Part shown: in pieces, positions 8,818-16,877 of the stretch
Layout of the letters: each line of letters begins with the position of its first letter
Position numbering within the stretch: position 1 is the first letter of the stretch
Assembly (NCBI RefSeq): GCF_006094695.1
Contig: NZ_CP035103.1
Span: forward strand, 1,984,001 to 2,048,000
Direction: 5' to 3'
DNA: 64,000 nucleotides
Origin: Kocuria rosea
GTDB lineage: Bacteria; Actinomycetota; Actinomycetes; Actinomycetales; Micrococcaceae
The notes under the pieces: generated by a model
The model's input: only the letters and a program-made list of their open reading frames with translations
Database searches by the model: none
What the model was told of the DNA's origin: nothing
Made by a program: the position numbers and the translations under genes

Positions 8818-10113
8818 TCAGTCGAGCAGGCTCTCCAGGTGCGGGGTGCGCTCGTGGGCGCCCGGCAGCGGCTCACGGCCCCGGCCCAGGAGGAACCACA
8901 GCGGGACCACGAGCAGCGCGAGCACCAGGCCCACCCACACCCACGAGGCGGTCAGCGCGTACTCCACACCCGTCAGCACGAGGGCGACGGCCATGAGCGC
9001 GGCGCCCAGCACGCCGAGCGCCCGCGCCGCGGCCGTGCGCCCGAGCTTCGCCACCGCCGCGCAGGCCAGGCCGTAGTAGAGAGCCACGAGCACCGAGATG
9101 ATGCCGATCGAGTCGTCGAAGAGCGGCCCGGAGAACGCCATCCAGGCGGCGGCGACGGCGGCGGTGGTCCACGTGGCGAAGGACAGGGACCGGAAGCGGC
9201 GCGGCAGGTGCCCGCCGCGCGCCATGGACATCAGGCCGCGGGAGGTGGGGATCATCGTGGTGCCGATGGACGCCCCCGCCGAGACCGCCACGAGCGCGGC
9301 CAGCAACGGGGAGGCCACCGAGGACTCCGGGGCATAGGCCCAGCCGATGGCGGCGTAGGCGGCCGCCACCACGCCGAGCGCGACCCACGCCGAGACCCGC
9401 GGGGCCCGCTGCGTGGTGGACTCCTCGGTGAGCGAGAACGTGGAGTCCCACCCCCAGTACAGGAACAGGGCCAGCAGCACGGCGGCCGCCACGTCCCCGG
9501 CCGAGACCCCGGTGCCGGTGGCGAGCTCCGCGGCGCCGTAGAAGCCGGTCCACTCCCCGTCCTCGACGCCCGTGCCGGGCGGCAGGGCCGGCGCGGTGCG
9601 CACGGCCCACACCAGCACGCCCACCCCGATCAGCTGCAGGACGGCCAGGACCCACTGCACGGCGGCCGAGACCCTGATCCCCGTGGCGGACACCGCCGCG
9701 AAGGCCGCCATGAGCAGGGCGGCCACGGCGGTGGTGGTCCAGGGCCCGGCGCCGATCCCGAGGGCGAACAGGGCGGAGTCGGCCGTGACCCAGGCGAGGG
9801 AGGCGAGCACGAGGGTCGCCGAGAGCCACAGCCCCCACCCGCCCAGGAACCCGGCGAACGCGCCGTAGGCCTCCCGGGCCCATCGGTAGACGGTGCCCTG
9901 GTCCTCGTAGAGGGCGTCCAGGCGGGCGAAGCAGACCGAGACGACCACCATGGGGAGCACGGCGCCGACCAGCACCACGGGCGTCCAGACGCCGACCAGG
10001 GCGTGGATGAGGCCCACCGTGACCACGGCCGAGTACAGCGGGGCGATCGAGGTGGACCCGATGACCGCGGAGGTCGTGGTGGAGATCGACCGGGGGAGCA
10101 GGTGAGCGGTCAC
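8818..10113 (-). CDS. APC-superfamily amino acid/amine permease
   Basis: 431 aa, GTG start (VTAHLLPRSIST), about 12 predicted membrane helices. The N-terminal ISTTTSAVIGSTSIAPLYS replaces the classical 'G.IIGSGIF' loop. YWGWDSTFSLTEESTTQRAPR (about 213-233) is the conserved helix 6-7 region of the family, so the carrier is probably active. Its start codon overlaps the stop of the upstream ATP-grasp ligase by four bases (GTGA), giving translational coupling; a small lipoprotein gene precedes the ligase. This tight linkage suggests the permease moves the ligase's amine or amino acid substrate or product. Substrate is not readable from sequence. Confidence 0.88.
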   Translation of the reverse strand: MTAHLLPRSISTTTSAVIGSTSIAPLYSAVVTVGLIHALVGVWTPVVLVGAVLPMVVVSVCFARLDALYEDQGTVYRWAREAYGAFAGFLGGWGLWLSATLVLASLAWVTADSALFALGIGAGPWTTTAVAALLMAAFAAVSATGIRVSAAVQWVLAVLQLIGVGVLVWAVRTAPALPPGTGVEDGEWTGFYGAAELATGTGVSAGDVAAAVLLALFLYWGWDSTFSLTEESTTQRAPRVSAWVALGVVAAAYAAIGWAYAPESSVASPLLAALVAVSAGASIGTTMIPTSRGLMSMARGGHLPRRFRSLSFATWTTAAVAAAWMAFSGPLFDDSIGIISVLVALYYGLACAAVAKLGRTAAARALGVLGAALMAVALVLTGVEYALTASWVWVGLVLALLVVPLWFLLGRGREPLPGAHERTPHLESLLD

Positions 10114-11348
10114 AGCAGACCCTTCTTGTCGATGACGTTGGGCACGAACCGGCAGTAGTAGTCGGTCAGCGGGCCGTCCGACTCGCGGATGCCGATGCCG
10201 GCCGCGCCCGCCTCGCCCACCACCCACGAGCCGATGACCGGGTGGTTGGGGGCGCCGTCGGAGCCCGGGAAGTTCCGGATGGGCGTGTAGGCCTGCCACA
10301 CGTCCAGCGGGGAGGCGTGGGGATGCTCGGAACGGATCCGCACGTCGCGGGCGTGCATCTCGATGCCGTCCCCCTCGCGGCCGAACACGGGCTTGCGCAC
10401 CCACTCCCGCAGCTCGCCGGGCCCGTCCGGGTGGGCGGCCAGCAGGTTCTCGTGCCCGGGGAAGCACCGCCACAGCGCCACGAGCAGGAGCTTGTTGGAC
10501 TGGAACATCTTCCACGCCGGCTCGTACCAGTGGTGCATCCGGGTGGGGTCGTCGAGCACGAACGCGCCGGGGCCGTCGTCGACCATGTGCTCCCACGGGT
10601 GCAGGGCGAAGATCTCCTCGATCGGGCCGACCACCACGGGGTCGTCCACGTCCCCGGTCGCGTGCACCCAGCCGCCGGACCCGGTGTCGTAGCGGACGTC
10701 CTCGACGGGCAGCAGGACGGCCCGGTAGCCGGCCTCGACCGCGGTGTTCGCGATGACGGCGGCGTTGGCCGCGTCCTCCCCGGACTCCTCCTCCCGGGTG
10801 TAGGCCACGTGCAGGGTCTTCGTGGCCGAGTACGGCAGCCGCTGCCGCCACCGGTCCACGAGCATGGGCCACAGCCCGTTGAGCTGGTCGAACTCCGGGT
10901 GGTCCTCGCCCAGGCCCGGGAACAGCGCCTCCATGCGGCTCCACTGGCAGATCGCCCCCTCGACCAGCCCGGTGGGGGTGTCGCCGTTGAGCTCGAGCAT
11001 CTTCGGCGGGCCCGTCCCGTCCCAGGCCAGGTCGAAGCGGCCGTAGACCGAGGGCTCCCGCAGCCGGAGGGAGTGCTGGGCCAGCTCGAACGCCGCGTCC
11101 GAGAGCCCGAGGGTGCCCAGGGCGCCGGTGGCCAGGTACCGGGCGGCCTCGGCGCACATCCGGTGCAGCTCGTCCGTGACGGACTCCAGCTCGTCCACCT
11201 CGTCGGGGGAGAAGACGTAGGCGGCCGTCTCGTTCCAGTACGAGAAGGACCGGCCGTCGGGCCGCTCGGTGCGGGCGTAGGTGAGCCCCTCGGCGCGGAC
11301 GGTGCGCTCCCAGTCGGGGCGCGGCGCCAGGCCGTCGACGCGCCGCAT
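10110..11348 (-). CDS. Glutathionylspermidine synthase-family ATP-grasp ligase
   Basis: 412 aa, ATG start (MRRVDGLAPRPDW) overlapping the previous stop as TGATG. It consists of the synthetase domain only (Pfam GSP_synth type) and lacks the N-terminal amidase domain of E. coli Gss. Family words are LNGDTPTGLVEGAICQW (about 145-161), KPVFGREGDGIEM (about 328-340), PVIGSWVVGEAGAAGIGIRE and FVPNVID near the end. The family joins a carboxylate to an amine with ATP hydrolysis. Actinobacteria generally use mycothiol, not glutathione, so the literal glutathione-spermidine reaction is doubtful; the E. coli paralogue YgiC also lacks that activity. Likely role: conjugating a peptide or amino acid to a polyamine or cell-envelope amine, in a cassette with the flanking lipoprotein and permease. 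Confidence 0.88.
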   Translation of the reverse strand: MRRVDGLAPRPDWERTVRAEGLTYARTERPDGRSFSYWNETAAYVFSPDEVDELESVTDELHRMCAEAARYLATGALGTLGLSDAAFELAQHSLRLREPSVYGRFDLAWDGTGPPKMLELNGDTPTGLVEGAICQWSRMEALFPGLGEDHPEFDQLNGLWPMLVDRWRQRLPYSATKTLHVAYTREEESGEDAANAAVIANTAVEAGYRAVLLPVEDVRYDTGSGGWVHATGDVDDPVVVGPIEEIFALHPWEHMVDDGPGAFVLDDPTRMHHWYEPAWKMFQSNKLLLVALWRCFPGHENLLAAHPDGPGELREWVRKPVFGREGDGIEMHARDVRIRSEHPHASPLDVWQAYTPIRNFPGSDGAPNHPVIGSWVVGEAGAAGIGIRESDGPLTDYYCRFVPNVIDKKGLL

Positions 11349-11776
11349 CAGGAGCCCCAGCCGCTCTTCGACCCGCCGAAGCCGCGCGAGACGCCGCTCT
11401 TGCCCACGGCGGCCCCGTCGCGGGGCAGACCGCGGGCCACGGTGGCCGAGCCCGGCGGCCGGCCGGTGCTCCAGCCCGCCGCGGACGACACCGGCGAGCC
11501 CACGGCGGGGACGGCCGTGGCCCGGGCGGAGCTCATGAGCACCCACATCGGGAAGAAGCCGCCCACCCGCGGCCCGCGGTCGTCGTCGCACTCGTCGTCG
11601 TCGACCCGCACCGGCTCGGCGCCGCCCTCCCCGTCCGGGTCCTCGACGCAGATCTGGGCGTAGTCCGAGTCCACCTCCTGCACGTCCTGGGCCTCCTGCC
11701 CGCAGCCGGTCAGGGCGATCGTCAGGGCGCCGATGGAGGCGGCGGCCATGGTCCGTGAGGAGGGGCGGGGCGGCAT
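11348..11776 (-). CDS. Small Gly/Ser-rich lipoprotein of the ligase-permease cassette
   Basis: 142 aa from ATG (MPPRPSSRTMAAAS) with GGAAGG 7 nt upstream. Residues 1-24 are a signal peptide: a basic n-region, then AASIGALTIALTGC with lipobox LTGC, giving lipid-anchored Cys about residue 24. A short acidic domain follows (VDDDECDDDRG), then a hydrophobic segment (GGFFPMWVLM) and a Gly/Ser-rich C-terminus. This layout parallels the E. coli YgiB (DUF1190)-YgiC pair, where a small envelope protein precedes a GSP_synth ligase, although sequence identity to DUF1190 could not be tested. Its stop shares one base with the ligase start. Possibly the exported target or partner of the ligase. Confidence 0.72.
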   Translation of the reverse strand: MPPRPSSRTMAAASIGALTIALTGCGQEAQDVQEVDSDYAQICVEDPDGEGGAEPVRVDDDECDDDRGPRVGGFFPMWVLMSSARATAVPAVGSPVSSAAGWSTGRPPGSATVARGLPRDGAAVGKSGVSRGFGGSKSGWGS

Positions 11777-12117
11777 GCGGGGCCTTCCGGGACGAGGACG
11801 GGACGGGGCGGTCGAGGGCTGCGGTGGCGCCGGTCCGGGCGCGGGGCCGGCCGGCACGGTCCGCACGGCGGCGCCGGCGCACCCGGCCCGCCCGTGCGGG
11901 GTCCTCCGAGCGTACGACGTCCCGGCCCCGTCCGGGCGCCCCGCCCCGGCCCGTGTCCCGGACCCCGCGCGCCGCCGGCGCCCCGCCGCCGGATGTGCGG
12001 GCGCAACCAGGCGCAACATCGGCCCTTCCGCCGTCGCCGCGCAGTAGGCTTCGGGCACCTCCGGGGCCGGATCCCGCCGACCGGACCCGCCCCCGCGCCG
12101 AGCACCCAGGGGAGCCC

Positions 12118-12744
12118 ATGAGCCGTGATCCCGCCGCCGCCCGCACCGCCCTCCTCGACGCCGGGGCCTGGTTCGCCGACCTCGTCGGGGAGATCCGCCC
12201 GCACCACTGGACCCGGCCGGGCCTGGGCGCCTGGGACGTCCGGGCGCTCGTGGGGCACACCCACCGCGCGCTCGTCACGCTCGGCACCTATCTCACGGTC
12301 CCCGCCGACGACGAGACCTGCACCGGCACGGCCCAGTACTACGCGCTCTCCGCCGCGGCCACGGACCCCGCTGAGGTCGAGGCCCGGGGCGTCGCCGCCG
12401 GCCGCGAGCTCGGCCGGCATCCGTCCGCCACCGTCCGGGCCTCGCTGGACCGGGCCCGGGACGCCCTGGCGCAGGTGCCCGTCGACGAGGACCCGCTGAT
12501 CCGCACCCTGGTGGGCGGCACCCGGCTGCGCGCCTACGTGCCCACCCGCACGTTCGAGCTGGCGGTCCACGGCCTGGACGTCGCCGGGGCCTGCGGGCTG
12601 GACCGGAGACCCCCCGAGCACGTCCTGGCCGACGCCGGACGGACGGCGCTGGAGCTCGCCGCCCACGGCGGGCACCTGCCCGGGATCCTGCTGGCGCTCA
12701 CGGGCCGGCGGCCGCTGCCCCCGGGCTTCTCGGTCCTGGGCTGA
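12118..12744 (+). CDS. Mycothiol-dependent maleylpyruvate isomerase-family protein
   Basis: 208 aa, ATG start (MSRDPAAARTALLD) with GGGGAG just upstream. The N-terminal ~140 residues form the DinB-like four-helix MDMPI_N fold: FADLVGEIRPHHW, then GAWDVRALVGHTHRALVT (about 41-58) with a conserved His, and THR/ELAVHGLDVA near 150 that brings the third metal-ligand-type His. Relatives use mycothiol as thiol cofactor with a divalent metal, but most members have no known substrate. It is divergent from the lipoprotein cassette across a 341-bp spacer where only a weak TAGGCT (12045-12050) stands out. Supports a mycothiol-using host. Confidence 0.83.
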   Translation: MSRDPAAARTALLDAGAWFADLVGEIRPHHWTRPGLGAWDVRALVGHTHRALVTLGTYLTVPADDETCTGTAQYYALSAAATDPAEVEARGVAAGRELGRHPSATVRASLDRARDALAQVPVDEDPLIRTLVGGTRLRAYVPTRTFELAVHGLDVAGACGLDRRPPEHVLADAGRTALELAAHGGHLPGILLALTGRRPLPPGFSVLG

Positions 12745-12761
12745 ACCGGCCCGGGCGCCGG

Positions 12762-13361
12762 TCAGAGCACCGTGCGCGCGGCCGACGCCCAGCCCAGCGC
12801 GACGAGCACGCCGATCAGGGCCCCGACGACCGTCTGCGCCGGGGTGTGGTCCCCGGTGCGCACCCGCGAGACGGCCACCGCGACCGGCACCGGCGCCGCA
12901 ACCAGCGCCGCCCACGGGGTACTGAGGACGCCGAGCCCCACGGCCCAGCACGCGGCCATCGCCACGTGGGCGGAGACCTTCCACCACAGGGTCACGACCA
13001 GCAGCACCAGCAGGCCCAGCAGCACGAACGCCGCGGTCACCGGCACCACCGGAGGGACTCCGAGCGCGAGCTCGGCGACCACCACGAGGGCCGTGAGCAC
13101 CCCCGTGGCGGCGTAGACCGGCAGCCGCTGGGCCCGGGCGCGCACGAAGTGCCCGTCCACCCGCCCGCGCCGGGCCAGCACCCGCAGCACGAGCATCGGC
13201 AGCGACGCCACGACCACCGCCGTCCCCAGACCCCACAGGGCCCCGGACCACCCGGCCCCCGACCAGCCGGCGAGCACCAGCAGGGACAGCACCAGCGGGG
13301 CGGGCGCGAACACCTCGGCCACCAGGGTGCTCGGTCGGGGCGTGCTGCGCGCGGCGGTCAT
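12762..13361 (-). CDS. PAP2-like membrane phosphatase/phosphoesterase
   Basis: 199 aa with about six hydrophobic helices. VSRVRTGDHTPAQTVVGALIG (about 168-188) resembles PAP2 motif 3 (SR...H...D/Q...G), and WWKVSAHVAMA (about 126-136) resembles motif 2 (normally PSGH). A possible motif 1 is the HFVRARAQRLP stretch near 70-80. The motifs are degenerate, so catalysis is uncertain; an undecaprenyl-pyrophosphate or phosphatidate phosphatase would be the default guess. A TAGCCT -10 lies six bases before the ATG, so the mRNA may be leaderless. Convergent with the MDMPI gene 17 bp away. Confidence 0.65.
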   Translation of the reverse strand: MTAARSTPRPSTLVAEVFAPAPLVLSLLVLAGWSGAGWSGALWGLGTAVVVASLPMLVLRVLARRGRVDGHFVRARAQRLPVYAATGVLTALVVVAELALGVPPVVPVTAAFVLLGLLVLLVVTLWWKVSAHVAMAACWAVGLGVLSTPWAALVAAPVPVAVAVSRVRTGDHTPAQTVVGALIGVLVALGWASAARTVL

Positions 13362-13367
13362 GGGACG

Positions 13368-13373
13368 AGGCTA
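13368..13373 (-). promoter_or_regulatory. -10 element for a probable leaderless PAP2-like mRNA
   Basis: TAGCCT on the minus strand, separated by exactly six bases from the ATG whose A is at 13361. Transcription would then start at or within a base of the start codon. No ribosome binding site is present. Confidence 0.5.
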
Positions 13374-13416
13374 GCGGGGCCCCGGGTGCGCCCGGTCCTG
13401 TGGTGGACTGGGGCCC

Positions 13417-13869
13417 ATGCGCATCGTTCTGCAGAGAGTGTCCCGGGCCGCCGTGACCGTCGGAGGAGAGGTCGTGGGGGCCGTCGAGGAGCCGGGGCTG
13501 CTGGCCCTGGTGGGCGTGACCCACGACGACGACGCCGCGACGGCCGCGAAGCTCGCCGAGAAGACCTGGACGCTGCGGCTCCTGGAGGGCGAGCGGTCCT
13601 GCGCCGACCTCGGCGCCCCGGTGCTCGCCGTCAGCCAGTTCACCCTCTACGGCGACGCCCGCCGGGGCCGGCGCCCCTCGTGGTCGGCCGCCGCGCCCGG
13701 CCCCGTCTCGGAACCCGTGTTCGAGGCGTACGTCGCCGCGCTGCGGGAGCTCGGCGCGCGCGTGGCGACCGGCCGCTTCGGGGCGGCGATGCAGGTGGAG
13801 CTCGTCAACGACGGCCCGTTCACCCTGGTCCTGGACAGCGCCGAGCTGGAACGGCCCCGGCGGGGCTGA
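13417..13869 (+). CDS. dtd: D-aminoacyl-tRNA deacylase
   Basis: 150 aa, the full family length, ATG start [15 protein letters not shown]. It hydrolyses D-aminoacyl-tRNA, and Gly-tRNA-Ala, recycling tRNA and protecting translation. The two signature motifs are visible: SQFTLYGD at about 79-86 and NDGPFTL at about 131-137 (classical NxGPxT, supplying the cross-subunit Gly-cisPro). Homodimeric cytoplasmic enzyme. It stands alone, divergent from the PAP2-like gene by 55 bp and convergent with the antiporter gene 22 bp further on. Confidence 0.95.
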   Translation: MRIVLQRVSRAAVTVGGEVVGAVEEPGLLALVGVTHDDDAATAAKLAEKTWTLRLLEGERSCADLGAPVLAVSQFTLYGDARRGRRPSWSAAAPGPVSEPVFEAYVAALRELGARVATGRFGAAMQVELVNDGPFTLVLDSAELERPRRG

Positions 13870-13891
13870 GACCGGGGCCCGGCGCGGGCCG

Positions 13892-15196
13892 TCAGATCGC
13901 CGTGCGGGGAGCGGCCTCCTCGGAGCCCGTCTCCTCGCGGGCCTTCCGCTCCCGGGCGCGGTCGAGGGCCGCGATGACGGGCCCCGCGGTGACCCCGTGC
14001 AGCAGGACCGAGCCGACGATCACCAGCCCCACGATGCGCCACAGGGCCTGGCCCTCCGCGGCGAACTCGCCCTCGGACAGGGCGTAGGCGAGGTAGTAGA
14101 CCGAGCCGATGCCGCGCACGCCGAAGAAGGCGAGCACGCCGCGCTCCCACGGTCCGGTCCGGCCGCCGAGCAGACTGATCCAGCCGGCGAGGGGGCGCAC
14201 CAGCAGCAGGAAGGCCGCCGCGACGAGCACCTCCCGCCAGGTCAGCCCGGCGAGCAGCCCCCGGGCCACGGCGCCGCCCAGGAGCACGAGCACCACCACG
14301 GTGAGCAGCCGCTCGAGCTGCTCGATGTAGCTGTGCAGCACGCCGTGGGCGCCGTGCACCCGCTCGCCCGCCCGGATGGTCACCGCGCACACGAACACGG
14401 CGATGAACCCGTAGCCCTCGACCATCTCGGTCAGACCGTAGGTGAGGAAGGTGGCCGCCAGGGCCACGAACCCCTCGGTCTGCGCGGTCGTGCGGACGCT
14501 GTCGAGCGGGGAGCGGAAGAAGAGCCGCCGCAGGAGCAGGCCCACCAGGACCCCGGCGAGACACCCGACCGCGATCCGCCAGGCCACGTCCACGGTCAGG
14601 AAGTGCGGCAGCCACGCGCCGGGAGCGGTGCCCACCACGCTCAGGGCGATGGCGAGGTAGACGAACGGGAAGGCCAGGCCGTCGTTGAGCCCCGCCTCGG
14701 AGGTGAGCCCGAAACGGACCTCGTCCTCGCCCTCGAGGTCCTCCTGCGACTCCGAGGGCTCCCCGACCTGGACCTCGGAGGCCAGGACCGGGTCGGTGGG
14801 GGCCAGCGCCGCGGCCACGAGCACGGCGCCGGCCGCGCTCAGCCCCAGCACCGACCAGCCCAGCAGGGCCGCCCCGAGCAGGCTCAGGGGCATGGCGATC
14901 CCCAGCAGCCGCCAGGTCGTGGCCCAGCGCCGGAAGCCCAGCGGGCGGTCCAGGGCCAGCCCGGCGCCCATCAGCGAGACGATGACGCAGATCTCGCTCA
15001 GGTGCAGGGTGACGGCGCTGTGGGCCACCGGGTCCGGGTCGGGCAGGGTGTCGGCCAGGGCGAAGATCACCACCCCGGCGGCCAGGAACACCATGGGCAT
15101 CGACACGGGGGCCCGCACGAGCAGGCGGGGCAGCAGGGCGGCCGCGAACACGGCGAGCCCGGCGGCGGCGAAGAGCAGACTCGGGGCCTCGAACAC
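13892..15196 (-). CDS. CPA1-type cation:proton antiporter
   Basis: 434 aa from GTG (VFEAPSLLFAAAG) with GAGG upstream; longer in-frame starts add a hydrophilic stretch. About 12-13 membrane helices. ALAPTDPVLASEVQVG (about 134-149) is the unwound-helix TDP motif, and SEAGLNDGLAFPFVYLA (about 176-192) is the ND cation-binding motif of CPA1/NhaP-type exchangers. The loop between them is unusually acidic (EPSESQEDLEGEDEV). Likely exports Na+ or K+ in exchange for protons, for pH and salt homeostasis. The Arg/Glu-rich C-terminal tail is short, without a regulatory domain. Confidence 0.9.
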   Translation of the reverse strand: MFEAPSLLFAAAGLAVFAAALLPRLLVRAPVSMPMVFLAAGVVIFALADTLPDPDPVAHSAVTLHLSEICVIVSLMGAGLALDRPLGFRRWATTWRLLGIAMPLSLLGAALLGWSVLGLSAAGAVLVAAALAPTDPVLASEVQVGEPSESQEDLEGEDEVRFGLTSEAGLNDGLAFPFVYLAIALSVVGTAPGAWLPHFLTVDVAWRIAVGCLAGVLVGLLLRRLFFRSPLDSVRTTAQTEGFVALAATFLTYGLTEMVEGYGFIAVFVCAVTIRAGERVHGAHGVLHSYIEQLERLLTVVVLVLLGGAVARGLLAGLTWREVLVAAAFLLLVRPLAGWISLLGGRTGPWERGVLAFFGVRGIGSVYYLAYALSEGEFAAEGQALWRIVGLVIVGSVLLHGVTAGPVIAALDRARERKAREETGSEEAAPRTAI

Positions 15197-15365
15197 CGGT
15201 ACCTCATTCCTGGAACGGCCGGGCGGGATCCCCGGTGGACCCCGCGCCGCAGTGGTCGTGGCCGTCGCCGGGCGGAGCGCGCCCGCCGCCGGCACCGACG
15301 TGATCAGCGTGCTGATCGTACGCCCTGTGCCCCCTCGTCCGACAGGCCGCGACGGGCGCAGCCGC

Positions 15366-15371
15366 TAGCCT
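15366..15371 (+). promoter_or_regulatory. -10 element for a probable leaderless rarA mRNA
   Basis: TAGCCT lies six bases before the GTG start codon of rarA, the spacing expected if the transcript begins at the start codon. The intervening bases are GAGGGG, which would not be transcribed under this reading. Confidence 0.5.
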
Positions 15372-15377
15372 GAGGGG

Positions 15378-16868
15378 GTGACCGGCTCCCTCTTCGACGA
15401 CCTCGACGCCCCCGACCCCGGTCCCCGCGCCGCCGGGGACGGGGCGGACCGTGCCGCCCGCCCGGCCGGCCGGGCGCGGCGCACCCGCTCCCGGGCGCCG
15501 CTGGCGGTGCGGATGCGCCCGCGCCGCCTCGACGAGATCGTGGGCCAGCAGCACCTGCTCAAGCCCGGCTCCCCGCTGCAGGTGCTGGCGGGGGAGGACC
15601 GGGGGCCGGCGGGACCGTCGTCGATCATCCTGTGGGGCCCCCCGGGCACGGGCAAGACCACCCTGGCCCACGTGATCGCCCGGGGCGTGTCCCGGAAGTT
15701 CGTGGAGCTCTCCGCGATCACCGCCGGCGTCAAGGACGTGCGGAAGGTGATGGACGAGGCGCTCACGGACCGGGACCTGCACGGGCGCACCACGGTGCTG
15801 TTCCTCGACGAGATCCACCGCTTCACCAAGGCCCAGCAGGACGCGCTGCTGCCCGGGGTGGAGAACCAGTGGGTGGTGCTGGTCGCGGCCACCACGGAGA
15901 ACCCGTCCTTCTCGGTGATCTCGCCGCTGCTCTCGCGCTCGCTGCTGCTCACGCTGCAGCCGCTGGAGCGCGCCGACATCGGGGCGCTGCTGGACCGGGC
16001 CGTCGCCGACCCCCGGGGACTGAACGGCGAGGTGGAGCTCGCCGCGGAGGCCCGCGAGCACCTCCTGGACCTGTGCGGCGGGGACGCCCGCAAGGCCCTG
16101 ACCTCTCTCGAGGCCGCCGCCGGGGTCGCGTTCTCGGAGCAGCCGGACGGCCACGACACGGACGGGGACACCGGCGGGGGCGACGGCGGGGACACGGACG
16201 GGGGCGACGGCGGGGACCGCGCGCGGCCGGTGCCGGTGATCACCCGGGAGCACGCCGAGGAGGCCCTCGACCGGGCGGCGTTGCGCTACGACAAGAACGG
16301 CGACCAGCACTACGACGTGGTCAGCGCGTTCATCAAGTCGATCCGCGGCTCCGACGTCGACGCCGCGATGCACTACCTGGCCCGGATGATCGAGGCGGGG
16401 GAGGACCCGCGGTTCATCGCCCGCCGGCTCATCATCTCCGCCTCCGAGGACATCGGCACCGCCGACCCGACCGCCCTGCAGACCGCGGTGGCGGCCGCCG
16501 ACGCCGTGCAGCTCATCGGCATGCCCGAGGGGCGGATCCCGCTGGCCCAGGCCGTGGCGCACCTGGCGACCGCCCCGAAGTCCAACGCCGCCTACACGGC
16601 GATCAACGAGGCGATCGCCGACGTCCGCGCCGGCCGGGCCGGACCCGTCCCGCTCCACCTGCGCGACGCCCACTACCCCGGCGCGGGCCAGCTCGGTCAC
16701 GGCCGGGGCTACGTCTACTCCCACGACGAGCCCAACGGCGTGGCCGCCCAGCAGTACCCGCCCGACGAGCTCGTGGGCACCGACTACTACCGGCCCACCG
16801 AGCACGGCCGCGAGCGCGAGATCGCCCACCGCCTCGAGATCCTGCGGGGCATCGTCCGGGGCCGGTGA
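15378..16868 (+). CDS. rarA: Replication-associated recombination AAA+ ATPase RarA (MgsA)
   Basis: 496 aa, GTG start ([12 protein letters not shown]). RarA belongs to the clamp-loader AAA+ group and acts at stalled replication forks. The N-terminus reads [16 protein letters not shown]; Walker A is GPPGTGKTT near residue 86; Walker B is LFLDEIHRF near 141; the sensor region is AATTENPSF near 172. The tetramerisation domain covers the last ~190 residues ([27 protein letters not shown]). Residues about 255-285 are a non-conserved Asp/Gly insertion with an internal repeat, encoded by near-tandem 24-bp units, placed between the lid domain and C-terminal domain. Convergent with the SorC regulator, nine bases between stops. 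Confidence 0.95.
   Translation: MTGSLFDDLDAPDPGPRAAGDGADRAARPAGRARRTRSRAPLAVRMRPRRLDEIVGQQHLLKPGSPLQVLAGEDRGPAGPSSIILWGPPGTGKTTLAHVIARGVSRKFVELSAITAGVKDVRKVMDEALTDRDLHGRTTVLFLDEIHRFTKAQQDALLPGVENQWVVLVAATTENPSFSVISPLLSRSLLLTLQPLERADIGALLDRAVADPRGLNGEVELAAEAREHLLDLCGGDARKALTSLEAAAGVAFSEQPDGHDTDGDTGGGDGGDTDGGDGGDRARPVPVITREHAEEALDRAALRYDKNGDQHYDVVSAFIKSIRGSDVDAAMHYLARMIEAGEDPRFIARRLIISASEDIGTADPTALQTAVAAADAVQLIGMPEGRIPLAQAVAHLATAPKSNAAYTAINEAIADVRAGRAGPVPLHLRDAHYPGAGQLGHGRGYVYSHDEPNGVAAQQYPPDELVGTDYYRPTEHGREREIAHRLEILRGIVRGR
16147..16222 (+). repeat. Short tandem repeat inside rarA
   Basis: About three imperfect units of a 24-bp motif built on GACGGCGGGGACACGGAC (for example at 16180-16203 and 16204-16219). 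It encodes an Asp/Gly-rich spacer. The reading frame is kept. Confidence 0.6.
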
Positions 16869-16877
16869 CCGCCGGGC

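Noticed and set aside
5368..10158. Very long plus-strand open frame across aspS and the minus-strand genes that follow
   Set aside because: It reads Arg/Gly/Pro-rich shadow sequence of aspS and antisense of the winged-helix and permease genes, without conserved words.
16147..16222. CRISPR-like repeat array in rarA
   Set aside because: Units are contiguous, coding, in frame and without spacers; a tandem codon repeat explains it.
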